Numbered from the stretch's first letter, positions 20,187-29,625 are shown. The stretch: DNA of 64,000 nt from Symbiodinium sp. CCMP2592 (GCA_905221615.1 CAJNDT010004691.1:358501-422500), one strand, 5' to 3'. The notes: generated from the letters alone by a model not told the origin. Translations and numbers: made by a program.

Positions 20187-20275
20187 ATACCTATATAGTA
20201 TATACCTAGGCTGTAAAGTACCTATGTGGCATCCCCTTGTAGGCCTAAGTACATGGGCACAGGGAGCTTAGGGTT
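20187..20275. mobile_element. M-E element, incomplete
   Basis: Interior tagtatatacctaggctgta and ggcctaagtacatggg with eroded ends. Confidence 0.6.
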
Positions 20276-20499
20276 TGGGGTTTACCTACCTTGCGAAGGG
20301 GTCAGTCTTGCATGCACCTTTTGGGCTTTGCTGTTGAACAAATCTAACCCTAAACCCTAAACCCTAAAACCCTAAAGCCCTAAACACTAGAACCCTAAAC
20401 CCTAACCCCTAAACTCCGAAGCCGTCCGCCCTGAAGGAGACCACCCAAATCTCGAACTCCGTGCCCGAAGCTCACAGCCCAAGCCCCCACTCCCCGCAG

Positions 20500-20561
20500 A
20501 CTTGGGCCGTTCTGAGGTCTTGCTTGGACAGCCGATGAGGCATGACTGCGTTTTGTGTTGA
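20500..20561 (+). CDS. terminal exon with possible CaaX end
   Basis: Acceptor ctccccgcag, frame DLGRSEVLLGQPMRHDCVLC followed by TGA. The last four residues, CVLC, fit the CaaX prenylation pattern, which if real would place the product on a membrane. The frame is also open upstream of the acceptor. Unknown family. Confidence 0.5.
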
Positions 20562-20723
20562 CCAGTAATTCGTAGTAGCTTTTATTTCACCCTTGAGATT
20601 GTGTATGTACAAGCTGCATCGTCATATTATGACATCACTTTGAACGTCAAACTCTGTCTGGTCCTGGTCTTGCTTGTCACAAGCCGCTTCATGTTGCGCA
20701 ACTAACGATCATGACAATGTGCA

Positions 20724-20993
20724 GCTTTTGACGATGTCGATGCGCCAAGAACACCAATGGCCGATTTTCAGAGCGGCGCTTTCCAGAGTCTGGACCTTCC
20801 CCGTTGGTGCTACGATTTCTTGCCACAGCGAAGAGACGGCTTCTGTGAGGAGGGTGAAGAGGACAGTGACAGGGCAGACAAGTATGATGATGACAGCAAA
20901 ATTATCATCTCCATGCTGCATGCCTGGGATGACAGCCTTACGGCTTTGGGCCAAGATGTTCTAAAGCATTGCCACGGAAAGCTCTTAATTAAG
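20724..20993 (+). CDS. 270-nt exon, acidic unknown protein
   Basis: Acceptor caatgtgcag and GC donor aag|gcatgt. The 89-codon frame contains FQSLDLPRWCYDFLPQRRDG, an acidic run EEGEEDSDRADKYDDDSK and IIISMLHAWDDSLTALGQDV. One of the longest and most protein-like exons here. No family recognised. Confidence 0.65.
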
Positions 20994-21041
20994 GCATGTC
21001 ATTCGACGTCATGTCTGTCGAAGTTCCCCTTGTCAGAAAGG

Positions 21042-21153
21042 CTAGGATGCCCAGTAGTACCCTTATTCCCTTTTTGTAGTCCTTGGTTCCTTATAAAGTT
21101 ACCCAATACCAAAAAGAGGGGCCTTTTTATTCTTAGGTTACTGGGTATCCTAG
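21042..21153. mobile_element. TIR element with 6-bp target duplication
   Basis: Arms ctaggatgcccagtagtacc and ttaggttactgggtatcctag. gaaagg is present immediately on both sides (21036-21041 and 21154-21159). It lies 48 bp inside the intron after the exon at 20724. Confidence 0.85.
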
Positions 21154-21240
21154 GAAAGGAGCACCAGTATCCCCACTACAAATGGCACACTAGACACTGC
21201 TCCCCGACATTCTAGGTGATGGTAGCTTGACACAAGCTTA

Positions 21241-21500
21241 TAAACCCTAACCCCTAAACCCTAAATCTACTAAGCCTGTCTTAAACCCTAAAACCCCAGA
21301 ACCCTGAAGCCCTAAACCCAAAAACCCCAACAACCCTAAAATCTGAAATCCTGAAACCAAAAAAGCCCCAAACCCTTAAACCCTAAAACCTGAAACCCTA
21401 ATATCCTAAAGCCCTAACCCCTAAAACCCTAAATCCCCAAACCCCAAACACACTAAACCGCCACCCAAAACCCTAAACCCTAAACCGTAGCCCGGGGCTG
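21241..21500. repeat. degenerate CCCTAAA tract
   Basis: Mixed ccctaaacc, ccctgaagc and ccccaaacc units. No gene seen. Confidence 0.8.
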
Positions 21501-21937
21501 CTGAAGCCCTAAACCCTGAACCCTCGCAACATGCGCGTGTAGGTCCGGACCGAACGTTCTTGAAGAGGAGTCGGTTTAGGGTTTATAGGGCCTATAGGGT
21601 TTATGGGGTTAGAGGTTTAGGGTTTAGGGGTTTAAGAAGGGTTTAGGGTTTAAGATTTAGGGGTCAAGGTTTAGGGTTCAGGGTTGAGGGTCATAGCGTG
21701 ACCTGACCCGAACTTGACCCTTAACCTACAATTCGCAACTTCCACAGAAGCAGGCAAACACCACTTAACGTAGCATCCAAACCCAAGCTCGACAGACCAA
21801 AGCACTACCTGGTCACTACCTACACCCTCAAACCCCGAGCCCTGAAGCCCTAGACCGTGTAAGCTTTCGAGCCCCAAGGTCCCTGAAGCCTTAAACCCGG
21901 AAACCGAACTCCTGAGCCCTTCATGAGTTTTCCCCAG

Positions 21938-21960
21938 CAGCACCTGGATGGAGGACCTGT
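21938..21960 (+). CDS. microexon candidate with GTAAGT donor
   Basis: ttttccccag acceptor and gtaagtaatc donor frame about 23 nt that can read TWMEDLC. Supported by the splice sites rather than by length. Confidence 0.4.
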
Positions 21961-22003
21961 GTAAGTAATCGGGTATCGATATGAAATAACTTCAAAATCC
22001 CCT

Positions 22004-22118
22004 TACTTGGAGGCTCAGGGGACCTAGTAAGTAGGTTATAAGTAGACTTATAAGTACCCTAAATGGAGTTACCCCAATTATAACCCTACGTATAAACGAC
22101 TTACTACCCCTCCAAGTA
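22004..22118. mobile_element. M-B element
   Basis: tacttggaggctcaggggac and cccctccaagta; inner arms agtaagtaggttataag / cttactacc. Confidence 0.85.
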
Positions 22119-22317
22119 TTGTTTCATTTTGAGCCCAATTATCAGCAAGTTTGGGGATTGTTGAAATCGACACCCAGCATCGCACCCTAATGCAACCCTC
22201 AACCCTTTAGCTGGGCTCTGGCTAAGAGACTGGGTTTAAGTTACCAAAAGGAGGAAGCTTTATGCTGTACTATAGATCCCAAGGCCTCTGGTGAGAGCCT
22301 GGGATTTTGGATAATTA

Positions 22318-22510
22318 TGGGGGCCTTAATAATTACCTGTACCATTGTCGGGGTTCCTTACTGACTATATTTATATAGTATAATGCCCCCCCAAAACCCC
22401 ATTCTAATTATTAAGGCCCCACACCAAATCCTTATAACAGCCCATACAGTAACCCTTCTGGATCCCTTGAAAGGAACCCATTTTCCAATTATTAGGGCCG
22501 CTGCATAAAA
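22318..22510. mobile_element. M-H element with doubled right arm
   Basis: tgggggccttaataattacc at the left. ccattctaattattaaggcc is repeated, diverged, as ccattttccaattattaggg around a cttataacagccc...cttgaaaggaac cassette. Confidence 0.8.
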
Positions 22511-22634
22511 CCCCTTAAACCCTAAACTAGAACCCATCAAAGACCTTATAGATCCTAAACCTTAAACCCTAAACTGAACCCCCTAAGGAAGCCTTAAAGG
22601 AACTCTAAACCCTAAGCCCCTACACATCCTTACC

Positions 22635-22730
22635 TGTTGATGATATAAGTCCTGCATTACCTTAACTATGGGAATTCTTGTATATCCCTTTTTAATTATG
22701 GGTAATGCAGGGTTTATATCATCAACCGCA
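22635..22730. mobile_element. M-A element upstream of an exon
   Basis: gttgatgatataagtcctgc / gggtttatatcatcaaccg. Coding sequence begins within 5 bp of its right end. Confidence 0.9.
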
Positions 22731-22801
22731 TCTTTCTGCGCCCCAAGAGGCCCTGTGGCTGGCGGATGACTTCATCACGCCCGTGGATCGCCACCTACTC
22801 G
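22731..22801 (+). CDS. exon with GTGAGG donor
   Basis: Frame SAPQEALWLADDFITPVDRH then LL, ending at g|gtgagg. High G/C at third positions. Starts directly after an M-A element with no separate acceptor. Unknown family. Confidence 0.6.
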
Positions 22802-23308
22802 GTGAGGTCCTTTTGGGGATTTCGGTGGTTTAGGGTTTAGGGTTAGGGGGAGGTTGGATTTGGGGAATTTTAGGAGCATAAGTTATGAGGCAATTCCTGG
22901 TTTAGGGTTTAGGAGCTGCTTTTTCTCTGGACGACTTCCGCAAAGGGGTCTTATGGAGCTCGCCCTAATCCCTAAAACTTTAGGGCTGGTTTTGTTTGTT
23001 TTGTCTGACTTACTCATCTCGGCCTTTGGCTTGTACCACCATGGGGTTTCAGGGTTTTTGGACTTTCAGGGTTTACCCTAAACCCTGACAACCCTAAAGC
23101 GGATTACAGGTTCGGGGGGTGTTGGTGGAATCATTCCTAGTTGTTTCTCCAACGTGCTGCGCAACTTCACAAGTTTGTCTAGCTCTTCGGGGTTTGGGGG
23201 TGTCGGGATTTCTACCAAAGCGAGGCTTCACGGGCCTGAGATGGCCCGAGGGTGTCGAATTCCATAGGTTTCGATTTAGAGCTTATGGTTTCAAAGTTCC
23301 GGGCTTTC

Positions 23309-23438
23309 CAAAGGGAAAAGGAGGGACCCTTAAGAAGGACCCCTAGGTAATAGACCCTTCATGTAGCCATTATATACCCTTTATATAGCCCATTATAGGG
23401 TAGGGGTCCCCATTAAGGGTCCCTCCTGTTGCCCTTTG
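23309..23438. mobile_element. M-O element
   Basis: caaagggaaaaggagggacc and ggtccctcctgttgccctttg; inner arms ccctataatggg-like. Confidence 0.85.
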
Positions 23439-23452
23439 AGGCTTAATTTCAG

Positions 23453-23510
23453 GAAAATCGGCTTCTCGAAATCCAGCTGGCCTGGGTTGTGAAAAATGAC
23501 TCGCATGCAG
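23453..23510 (+). CDS. exon with GC donor
   Basis: Acceptor taatttcag 13 bp after the M-O element, phase 0, frame ENRLLEIQLAWVVKNDSHA, donor cag|gcatgc. Probably the same gene as 22731-22801. Unknown family. Confidence 0.6.
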
Positions 23511-23873
23511 GCATGCATGTACCTATACCCCAAACCAACTAACCCTAAACCCCTGAATCCTCAAACCCTGTAAATGCTAAATCACCAAACTCTGACATTC
23601 AGTCGAGTCTTGGACACCATAAGATCAGAATCTCATGAAGCTATTGTTACAGTACCACGCCTCCATTCCCCGAAGGGCCCAACCCAGCAGTTAGTATTTA
23701 CTTGGACCCTTCAGGTTCAGCAAGGTCTTTGGGATAAGGACCTGGGATTCAACAGGGGGATTTTGCGGGACTCGGGCCTACGTCATACCTTACCTCTTTA
23801 AACCTCGCTGCATATCTTGCGGCGAGTATCCAGAGACAGAGAGCCCAACACGCCCAAGTTCAGGAACCCCCGT

Positions 23874-23972
23874 TGTAGTCTTAGATCCCCAACCCAACCT
23901 TTAAACTTTTTGGGTTCTTAAAGTTTAGAAGAAATCGGAGAGTTTAACCTTCTGTTTTTGTGGCTTATTGGG
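23874..23972. mobile_element. M-Q element, second copy
   Basis: tcttagatccccaacccaac ... cttattggggtagtaagta. Matches 1671-1780 over its length. A short open segment (DREPNTPKFRNPRC) ends at it. Confidence 0.75.
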
Positions 23973-24093
23973 GTAGTAAGTAGTTCAAGCCCGACCCAGG
24001 CAGCCCAGCTTTTCTGCTCCTGCGTTTGTGTACTAGAACCTCAAAAACAAGGCCCTAAACCGCAGTTTCTCTCAGTGTTCCCTATCTGCCCAG

Positions 24094-24142
24094 ATCTTCG
24101 AAAAATCCAACAGATGACCCGCTTGTACTAGAAATTCTGTGA
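24094..24142 (+). CDS. short exon candidate
   Basis: After tctgcccag the frame SSKNPTDDPLVLEIL ends in TGA. Overlaps nothing else convincing. Confidence 0.35.
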
Positions 24143-24152
24143 GGGTATGCAG

Positions 24153-24240
24153 GGCTCCCGAAGCAAAGTCGTCCGTGCACCTTCGGGTCTTCTGTATGGA
24201 AGAGTGCCGCAGTGCAAAACAGCATACTTCCGCAGACCCT
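24153..24240 (+). CDS. exon segment before an M-A element
   Basis: Acceptor gggtatgcag, phase 0, frame GSRSKVVRAPSGLLYGRVPQ then CKTAYFRRP. Removing M-A (24241-24336) continues CFTFS, and removing M-E (24350-24456) continues SRLVLP with TAA at 24478. Confidence 0.55.
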
Positions 24241-24336
24241 TACGATTGATGATATAAAATCCTGCATTACCTGACCCTAAACTATGGTGATATTTTCGGT
24301 ACTATGGGTAATGCAGGATTGATATCATCAACCGTA
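24241..24336. mobile_element. M-A element
   Basis: tacgattgatgatataaaat / gattgatatcatcaaccgta. Confidence 0.9.
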
Positions 24337-24349
24337 GCTTCACATTCTC

Positions 24350-24456
24350 CCTAACGGTCCATGTACTCCTATAGTATATCCATTCACCTTAATGTAGTCC
24401 CTATATAGGTACTTTGGGGCCCAATGTGTCTCTATATGGGTACACGGACCCTGAGG
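24350..24456. mobile_element. M-E element
   Basis: cctaacggtccatgtactcc / gggtacacggaccctgagg. Only 13 bp separate it from the M-A element on its left. Confidence 0.85.
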
Positions 24457-24478
24457 GTCTAGGCTCGTTCTACCTTAA

Positions 24479-24567
24479 CCCACCAGAAGCTACTTCTTTG
24501 TAGGGTTCCCATAAACCCCATGTCAGGGCTCATAGTAAGAATCTACAAAAAAGTAGGTTTTGGTGGG
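24479..24567. mobile_element. TIR element, cccaccag type
   Basis: cccaccagaagctacttctt and aaaaagtaggttttggtggg. Single copy in the window. Confidence 0.75.
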
Positions 24568-24578
24568 AAAACGTAGGC

Positions 24579-24801
24579 CTACTTGGAGGATCATGGGACT
24601 TAGTAAGTAAGGTTCTAAGTACCTTAATTGAGGTTATAAGTATAGTTACCCGAATTATAACCCTAGTTACTAAGTCCCATGACCCTTTAAGTAGACCCTA
24701 CACCCTAAACCCTATACATCCCTTTAAGGAACCCCTATAGCTCCCTTTAAAGGAGCCCTTATAGGAACCCTAGTTACTAAGTGTCATGATCCTTTAAGTA
24801 G
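24579..24801. mobile_element. M-B' element with doubled right arm
   Basis: Left end ctacttggaggatcatggga. The right end ctagttactaagtcccatga... at 24661-24694 is repeated at 24768-24801, around 73 bp of ccctaaac plus ccctttaaggaacccc. Confidence 0.85.
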
Positions 24802-24832
24802 GCCCGTTTTCGCCGGAATCCTGCTCCTTCAG

Positions 24833-24886
24833 GTGGCAGCCGGCTTCCCACCGCAGTACAATGAGGCCCTGGATTCCACCGGAAGG
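24833..24886 (+). CDS. exon, unknown protein
   Basis: Acceptor gctccttcag, phase 0, frame VAAGFPPQYNEALDSTGR up to a gt that opens a TTTAGGG tract. Unknown family. Confidence 0.6.
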
Positions 24887-25128
24887 GTTTAGGGTTTTAG
24901 GGTTTAGGGTTTAGGGTTCCGTCCCTAGGTCTATGGCTTACGGCGTAGCTGGACAAAGAAGCCATAAGAACCTAGACCCCCCAACTACCCTCTGATATAC
25001 CCCAAATACCCACTATTAAGCACCACAAGGGCTCCATTCAAGGGCCGAGCCGGAAGGAGCCCTGAAAAGGAAGGCGCTTTAGGCTCCAGGTTGGGTTTAG
25101 TGTCTAAGGCTTCGTGTTTTGGCAGTGC

Positions 25129-25254
25129 TTACCCAGACCCTGGGGAGGATCCAAAAAGTAGATCCCTTAATGGGGATTCCTATAAGGTACCCTTAGTAGT
25201 ACAGGGCCCCAAACTAGGGGATCTACTTTCTAGATCCTCCCGGGGGTCTGGGTA
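25129..25254. mobile_element. M-M element
   Basis: ttacccagaccctggggagg / cctcccgggggtctgggta; inner arms aaaagtagatccc / ggggatctacttt. Second copy at 30481. Confidence 0.9.
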
Positions 25255-25293
25255 GTTGCATAGAATATAGCGTAGAGGCGTCGCACTCCACAG

Positions 25294-25317
25294 CTGGACG
25301 ACCCTTTTGAGACCAAC
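25294..25317 (+). CDS. exon segment left of an M-N element
   Basis: Acceptor cactccacag, phase 0, frame LDDPFETN. Continues in frame after the M-N element at 25479. Confidence 0.6.
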
Positions 25318-25422
25318 CTAGAGGCTCCATGTACAGCACCATTATGGAAGTGGCTGATGAGGATGGTCTTTTCGGGCCTAGTTCCATAGTTGATGGTAAT
25401 AAATAAATAAGTATAAGTATAA

Positions 25423-25464
<42 letters not shown>

Positions 25465-25474
25465 AGCCTTTGGG
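25318..25474. mobile_element. M-N element with TA expansion and CAAC flanks
   Basis: ctagaggctccatgta at the left and ttgagcctttggg at the right. CAAC lies on both sides (25314-25317 and 25475-25478). The interior has gained about 20 TA units compared with the copy at 58170. Confidence 0.85.
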
Positions 25475-25478
25475 CAAC

Positions 25479-25547
25479 CTTCGAGTCCTAGAGGAGCCAG
25501 GCGATCCTCAGCACATAACAACCTGCTCCGAAGGATTACGGATTTAG
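25479..25547 (+). CDS. terminal exon segment right of an M-N element
   Basis: Reads LRVLEEPGDPQHITTCSEG then LRI and TAG, in frame with LDDPFETN when the element and one CAAC copy are removed. Confidence 0.6.
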   Translation, partial: LRVLEEPGDPQHITTCSEGLRI

Positions 25548-25667
25548 GGTTCCGGATTTGACCCGAAGAATCATCGGTATGTCCGCATTACGGTAGACAC
25601 GGGTTGCGGTTGATGTGGAAAGGCTAGTTTATGGCCAACACTGCTGCCATGCATCGCAATAGGGAAG

Positions 25668-25761
25668 ACCTATATCCCCAAACCCTACGAAATAGTAGGT
25701 TATGACACTCTAATTATAGGGCCTAACCCCTAAAGTAGTAGGTTTCTGGGATCCCCCAGGT
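25668..25761. mobile_element. M-L element, reverse
   Basis: acctatatccccaaacccta / ctgggatcccccaggt. Confidence 0.85.
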
Positions 25762-25821
25762 ACTCCTCAGAAACATCAATGAATCAAGCCCGCACCCACA
25801 TCCTTACGCCACCATCCGCAG

Positions 25822-25870
25822 TGCGATAGCGACATTAGGAAGCCCGGAGCCCCTCGGTCGGTCAGGGTTA
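25822..25870 (+). CDS. exon before M-D plus M-R
   Basis: Acceptor ccatccgcag, phase 0, frame CDSDIRKPGAPRSVR. Two elements follow back to back; after them ggtaggattcaacacc could continue as VGFNTWLLLI to a stop. Confidence 0.5.
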
Positions 25871-25968
25871 CCTAGAGTCTCCTTAAAGGAATATTCCTTA
25901 AATTATAGTAGGATCCTTTATATGATTAAAGGAATATTCCTTAATTAAGGGATATTGGAGTCTCTGGG
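25871..25968. mobile_element. M-D element
   Basis: cctagagtctccttaaagga / gatattggagtctctggg. Confidence 0.85.
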
Positions 25969-26071
25969 TATAGTCTCCATTGCAGTTCCTTTTTTGGTTA
26001 ACCAGTTTTAGGGTTAGGATCCTACAATAGAGGTTTTGGTTAACCAACTAGGAACTACAATGGAGACTATA
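25969..26071. mobile_element. M-R element, abutting M-D
   Basis: tatagtctccattgcagttc / gaactacaatggagactata; inner arms ttggttaaccag / ttggttaaccaa. No spacer separates it from the preceding M-D. Confidence 0.85.
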
Positions 26072-26246
26072 GGTAGGATTCAACACCTGGCTGTTACTTA
26101 TATAAGAGTTTAGGGTAGTACCATGACCCTCCAATGGCCCTTTGTTGGAGCCCTTATGGTGCTTAAAAGTGGGTGCTTGGGGTCTATTGGAGGGTAGTCG
26201 GGGGTCTAGGTAGTTGTGTGGATTTCTAAAGTTCTGTGGGATGTAA

Positions 26247-26690
26247 TTACAAGCAAGATCCTTTTGGGCAAGCCAGGGTCCGTGGCGTATTCAATGACAT
26301 CTGCCCGTGGTCCGTCATGCAGCGGAACTTGCTGAGGGCGACGTCCCACTCGCTCACCCAATTCTCACAGACGCCGGAGCTGCCTGATGCTGCCTGGTAG
26401 TACCGAGGTGTTGAAGTCCAAGGCTGTAGCTTCAATGCCTCTCTTGTCCCCGAGCATCCCCGAATGCATGCTTGTGGAATGCTGAAGAACCTTTCTATTT
26501 GAGGCTCGTCTATGCCATCCAACGACACATACCAAACCTGTGGTATTGCGTCACCCCCGCAATTGACAATCTTGTTCAAATATAATGTGACATCCCTAAA
26601 CCGCACTCTAGCGCTTATTAGAAGCTGCAAACGAGTTCGATTCAGTATAAGCCCTAAAAGCCCTAAACCAGCGCAAGTGTGAAAGCACAA
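26247..26690 (-). CDS. reverse open frame, possible gene fragment
   Basis: 147 codons open on the reverse strand (contains VWYVSLDGIDEPQIERFFS and GVCENWVSEWDVALSKFRC). It is free of simple repeats and longer than chance frames nearby, but it would break the + strand direction of the window. No family recognised. Confidence 0.3.
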   Translation of the reverse strand: MCFHTCAGLGLLGLILNRTRLQLLISARVRFRDVTLYLNKIVNCGGDAIPQVWYVSLDGIDEPQIERFFSIPQACIRGCSGTREALKLQPWTSTPRYYQAASGSSGVCENWVSEWDVALSKFRCMTDHGQMSLNTPRTLACPKGSCL

Positions 26691-26700
26691 AGAAAGCGCA

Positions 26701-26736
26701 ATGATTCTGCAGGATCCTGAAATCGCATACCTCTAA
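26701..26736 (+). CDS. short terminal exon candidate
   Basis: MILQDPEIAYL and TAA, preceded in frame by KHKESA. Confidence 0.35.
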   Translation: MILQDPEIAYL

Positions 26737-26756
26737 TCCCTAAACCCCAACCCCCA

Positions 26757-26856
26757 CTGCTGATGGACAAAATCCTGCCTTACCCATTATAAGGAATATA
26801 CCACAGTTCCCATAGTTTAGAGTCCTTAGGGTCATGCAGGATTTTGTCCATCAGCA
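26757..26856. mobile_element. M-A' element
   Basis: ctgctgatggacaaaatcct / aggattttgtccatcagca. A variant of M-A, also found at 34598. Confidence 0.9.
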
Positions 26857-27124
26857 ATATGAACTCCAAGCCCCTAAACCCCAAACCTCTACTCCCAAAA
26901 CTACTGCAAGGGCAATAATATTTAGCTTAGGGTCCTCGGGGTTCCTTATTATAATTATGGTATTATCTACCCCAGGCCCCTCAACCCCAAACCTCTAGTT
27001 CATAGGGACCCTTAGTAACTTAGGGGGGAGGGGGGTAGGGGGCCTTAATACCTCTAATAAGGACTTAACAAGGCCTGTTCAACGTAGTTTTGTCCCCTCA
27101 CCTCTACCCCTTTTAGGATCCCTA

Positions 27125-27470
27125 CAAGATCCTCCCCTCAACCTTAAAAACCCCAAACCCTAAAACCCTCAATTATAAACCCTAAACCCCGAACCCTAAA
27201 GCCCTCAATTATAAAACCTAAACCCCAAACCCTAAAACCCTAAACCCTAAAGCCCTAAACCCTAAAAACCCTAAAACCCTAAACCCTAAAAGCCCTAAAC
27301 CCTAAAAACCCTAATACCCTAAACCCTAAAAGCCCTAAGCCCTAAATACCCCAAAGCCCTAAACTGCCTTGGCTGAACCCTAAAGCCCTCAATTATAAAC
27401 CCTAAGCCCTAAAGCCCTAAACCCTAGAATCTAAAACCCCAAACCCCTAAACCGGCCCTAGACTCTAGAC
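27125..27470. repeat. degenerate CCCTAAA block
   Basis: About 45 units with variants such as ccctaaaaccc, ccctcaattataaacc and ccctaaagccc. Confidence 0.9.
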
Positions 27471-27487
27471 GCTAGACTGCTCTGCAG

Positions 27488-27571
27488 GATCCTCCCGACC
27501 GTTCCTTTGTTCCTCATCGCGCAGCGGTGAAATCATTGGAGCGCAAGGCCGGCGAGGCGAGCCATTTCAGT
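27488..27571 (+). CDS. exon, unknown protein
   Basis: Acceptor tgctctgcag, phase 0, frame DPPDRSFVPHRAAVKSLERK then AGEASHF, ending at TTTAGGG. Unknown family. Confidence 0.55.
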
Positions 27572-27575
27572 GGGT

Positions 27576-27665
27576 TTAGGGGTCCTTTAAAGGGATCTAT
27601 TGGGTTTCCTTTAAAGGGATCTATGGGGCTTTCTTTAAAGGGATCCATAAGGGATCTATTAGGGG
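27576..27665. repeat. 24-bp cassette repeat, reverse
   Basis: Three copies of ggtttcctttaaagggatct. This is the reverse complement of the cassette found inside element arms elsewhere. Confidence 0.8.
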
Positions 27666-27818
27666 TTTAGGGTTTTAGGGGCTCAGGGGTTTAGGGGGTT
27701 GGGGTTTAGGTTTGAAGGGATGATCCTGTCAGGATTTCTACTGCAAGTACCGAATTGCCTAATTATTGCATGGGTCCTTTGTCCCGTACACCCCAATACC
27801 CTAAACCCTAAACCCTAA

Positions 27819-27895
27819 ATCGAGGCGAGGGCATAGAACTCAGGGAGTTTGGCGGTCGTCGGCCTTGGTGTCGTGTTTGCTGCGCTGTGATTTGA
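27819..27895 (+). CDS. terminal exon candidate
   Basis: Frame RGEGIELREFGGRRPWCRVC then CAVI and TGA, shortly after ccctaaa units. Unknown family. Confidence 0.45.
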
Positions 27896-27922
27896 GCTTG
27901 TAAAGTGGCATCTTTTGTGGAT

Positions 27923-28016
27923 TACCTGGCGATCCAAAAACCTGCTGTTTTAGAGGCGAGGCCCAACAGTTAGAGGGTCATAACCTACTATTTTGTAGGG
28001 TTTGGGGATACAGGTA
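27923..28016. mobile_element. M-L element
   Basis: ttacctggcgatccaaaaac / gtttggggatacaggta. Confidence 0.9.
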
Positions 28017-28157
28017 GGGTTTAGAGACTTAGGGCCTACGGTTTACAAAATATCGTTGTTCAGTCAAAGCCCAATTTTCCCGTATCATTCTATTCTTTTG
28101 TCCACGTTGTCAAATCGGCCCCAACCAAGAGAAGGGCAGCCAAGGCAGTTTAGGGCT

Positions 28158-28302
28158 TTGGGGTATTTAGGGTTTAGGGGTTTTAGGGTTTAGGGTTTTG
28201 GGTTTTGGGTTTTAGGGTTTAGGGTTTTTAGGGTTTAGGGTTTAGGGTTTTAGGGTTTAGGGTTTTAGGGTTTAGGGTTTTAGGGTTCTAGGGTTTAGGG
28301 TC
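28158..28302. repeat. dense TTTAGGG array
   Basis: About 18 units with ggttttagg and ggtttagg variants. Confidence 0.9.
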
Positions 28303-28362
28303 AGAGGTCCAAAATGGAATTCCATAATGGAATGAGCTCTCTAAACAAGGGTTCCTTTGCAG

Positions 28363-28485
28363 GTCCCCGGTCCCCCCAAATATTACGGCGCTCTTCTTCG
28401 AAAAAAGCGCAACGGGAAAGGAAGCGTCATTTACCAGGACGCCGAACCACGAAAACGACACCCAGTCTACAAACCTAGGGGTTGA
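28363..28485 (+). CDS. terminal exon, basic unknown protein
   Basis: Acceptor gttcctttgcag, phase 0, frame VPGPPKYYGALLRKKRNGKG then SVIYQDAEPRKRHPVYKPRG and TGA. Well bounded; the basic, proline-rich tail could bind nucleic acid (speculative). A reverse 96-codon frame across it is its shadow. Confidence 0.6.
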   Translation, partial: VPGPPKYYGALLRKKRNGKGSVIYQDAEPRKRHPVYKPRG

Positions 28486-28521
28486 GGGTTCAGGGTTTAC
28501 AAGGATTAATGTTAATAGCAG

Positions 28522-28677
28522 TATGCCCTTGTGGTCCTTACCACAAGCCTCCATAGAATCGAAACCCTCCTCACACACTATGTCCTTACCAAACTGCTAG
28601 ATCATATAACCCAAAACACTGTTCTAAGGATGATCGCCGTGGTAATTACTGATCAGCGACCACGAAGACGAATGTAA
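28522..28677 (+). CDS. terminal exon candidate
   Basis: Acceptor taatagcag, open 51 codons to TAA. Contains YALVVLTTSLHRIETLLTHY and VLTKLLDHITQNTVLRMIAV. Not recognised. Confidence 0.4.
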   Translation, partial: YALVVLTTSLHRIETLLTHYVLTKLLDHITQNTVLRMIAVVITDQRPRRRM

Positions 28678-28800
28678 TCCTACCGGCACAACCGGGCACA
28701 TACACCTAAAGGCTAAATGTATTCTGGACTCTCCCTCTGACCCCAAACGCTCATGTAAACATCAAACCCTATACATAGGCCCCTGTAAACCGTCAGCCCT

Positions 28801-28985
28801 ATGGACCCGCATATTTCTGGCCGAAGGCCGAAGAAATGCCGAACGCCAACGAAATCTTACGAAGCCGAGCCATACTCCGCCTTCGAAAAGCCGGTGCAAG
28901 GAGAGTCGGCGGCTTTCTGCCCGAGTGCCCGTGGCCACTGCCGACCTCTCGGCGACTTGCCTTGGTGTTTCTTCGCAGAGGGGTA
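28801..28985 (+). CDS. GC-rich exon candidate
   Basis: The frame with the higher G/C at third positions reads SYEAEPYSAFEKPVQGESAA then FCPSARGHCRPLGDLPWCFF. A second frame (PNANEILRSRAILRLRKAG) is also open. Unknown family. Confidence 0.45.
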
Positions 28986-29240
28986 TCCTGTTTTGGGGGT
29001 CCTTAATGAGGATCCTACTATTTAGGGTAGGGTGCTGTTTAGAATTTCGAGTAAACTGATTTGAGGGTTTAGGGAGAGTCTGTGCGGGCGTTTGGAACTG
29101 TGTGTTCTGTTGTCCGGCTTTGCACGGTTTGAGGACGGCTGTATAAGGATGTTGAAGAAAGGTATTTGTTTAGAGTTTAGGGTGCCCTACACCCTAAACC
29201 TAAAGCCTAATGCTTTAAATCTATGTCGCACATAGTGTAG

Positions 29241-29300
29241 GATCTGCAACCGAAAACCTTTTCTTGCGATGCAGAAGCCCTTGCAAGAGCCCATCGCCAA
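29241..29300 (+). CDS. 60-nt exon with GTGAGC donor
   Basis: Acceptor tagtgtag and donor gtgagc. The frame DLQPKTFSCDAEALARAHRQ is exactly 20 codons. Confidence 0.55.
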
Positions 29301-29341
29301 GTGAGCTCCCGTGTTACTGATTGCTTCAGGACTTGTTAGGT

Positions 29342-29432
29342 AGTATAGGGGTCTAAACAGTTACCTATACTACCTGGGTTGGGGTTCCTTCTTATGATCA
29401 CAGTAGAATGGATCTCCAAAGCCCTATTCCTT
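29342..29432. mobile_element. M-H element
   Basis: agtataggggtctaaacagt and ctccaaagccctattcc. Confidence 0.7.
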
Positions 29433-29625
29433 GACTCCAGGGTTGCTGTGTACGCGTTTATTCTTCGAATGTCGGCTTCAGAGTTGTGGATTTTGGGTTT
29501 GGAGTTTGAGGATGGTGGTCTGTGGGTTTAGGGCCTTTAAGTGTTTAGGGCTTTTAAGGGTTTAGGGTTTAAGGGCTTTGGGTTTAAGCGTTTTGGGTTT
29601 TGGGTGAAGGGTCCGCGCATATGCA

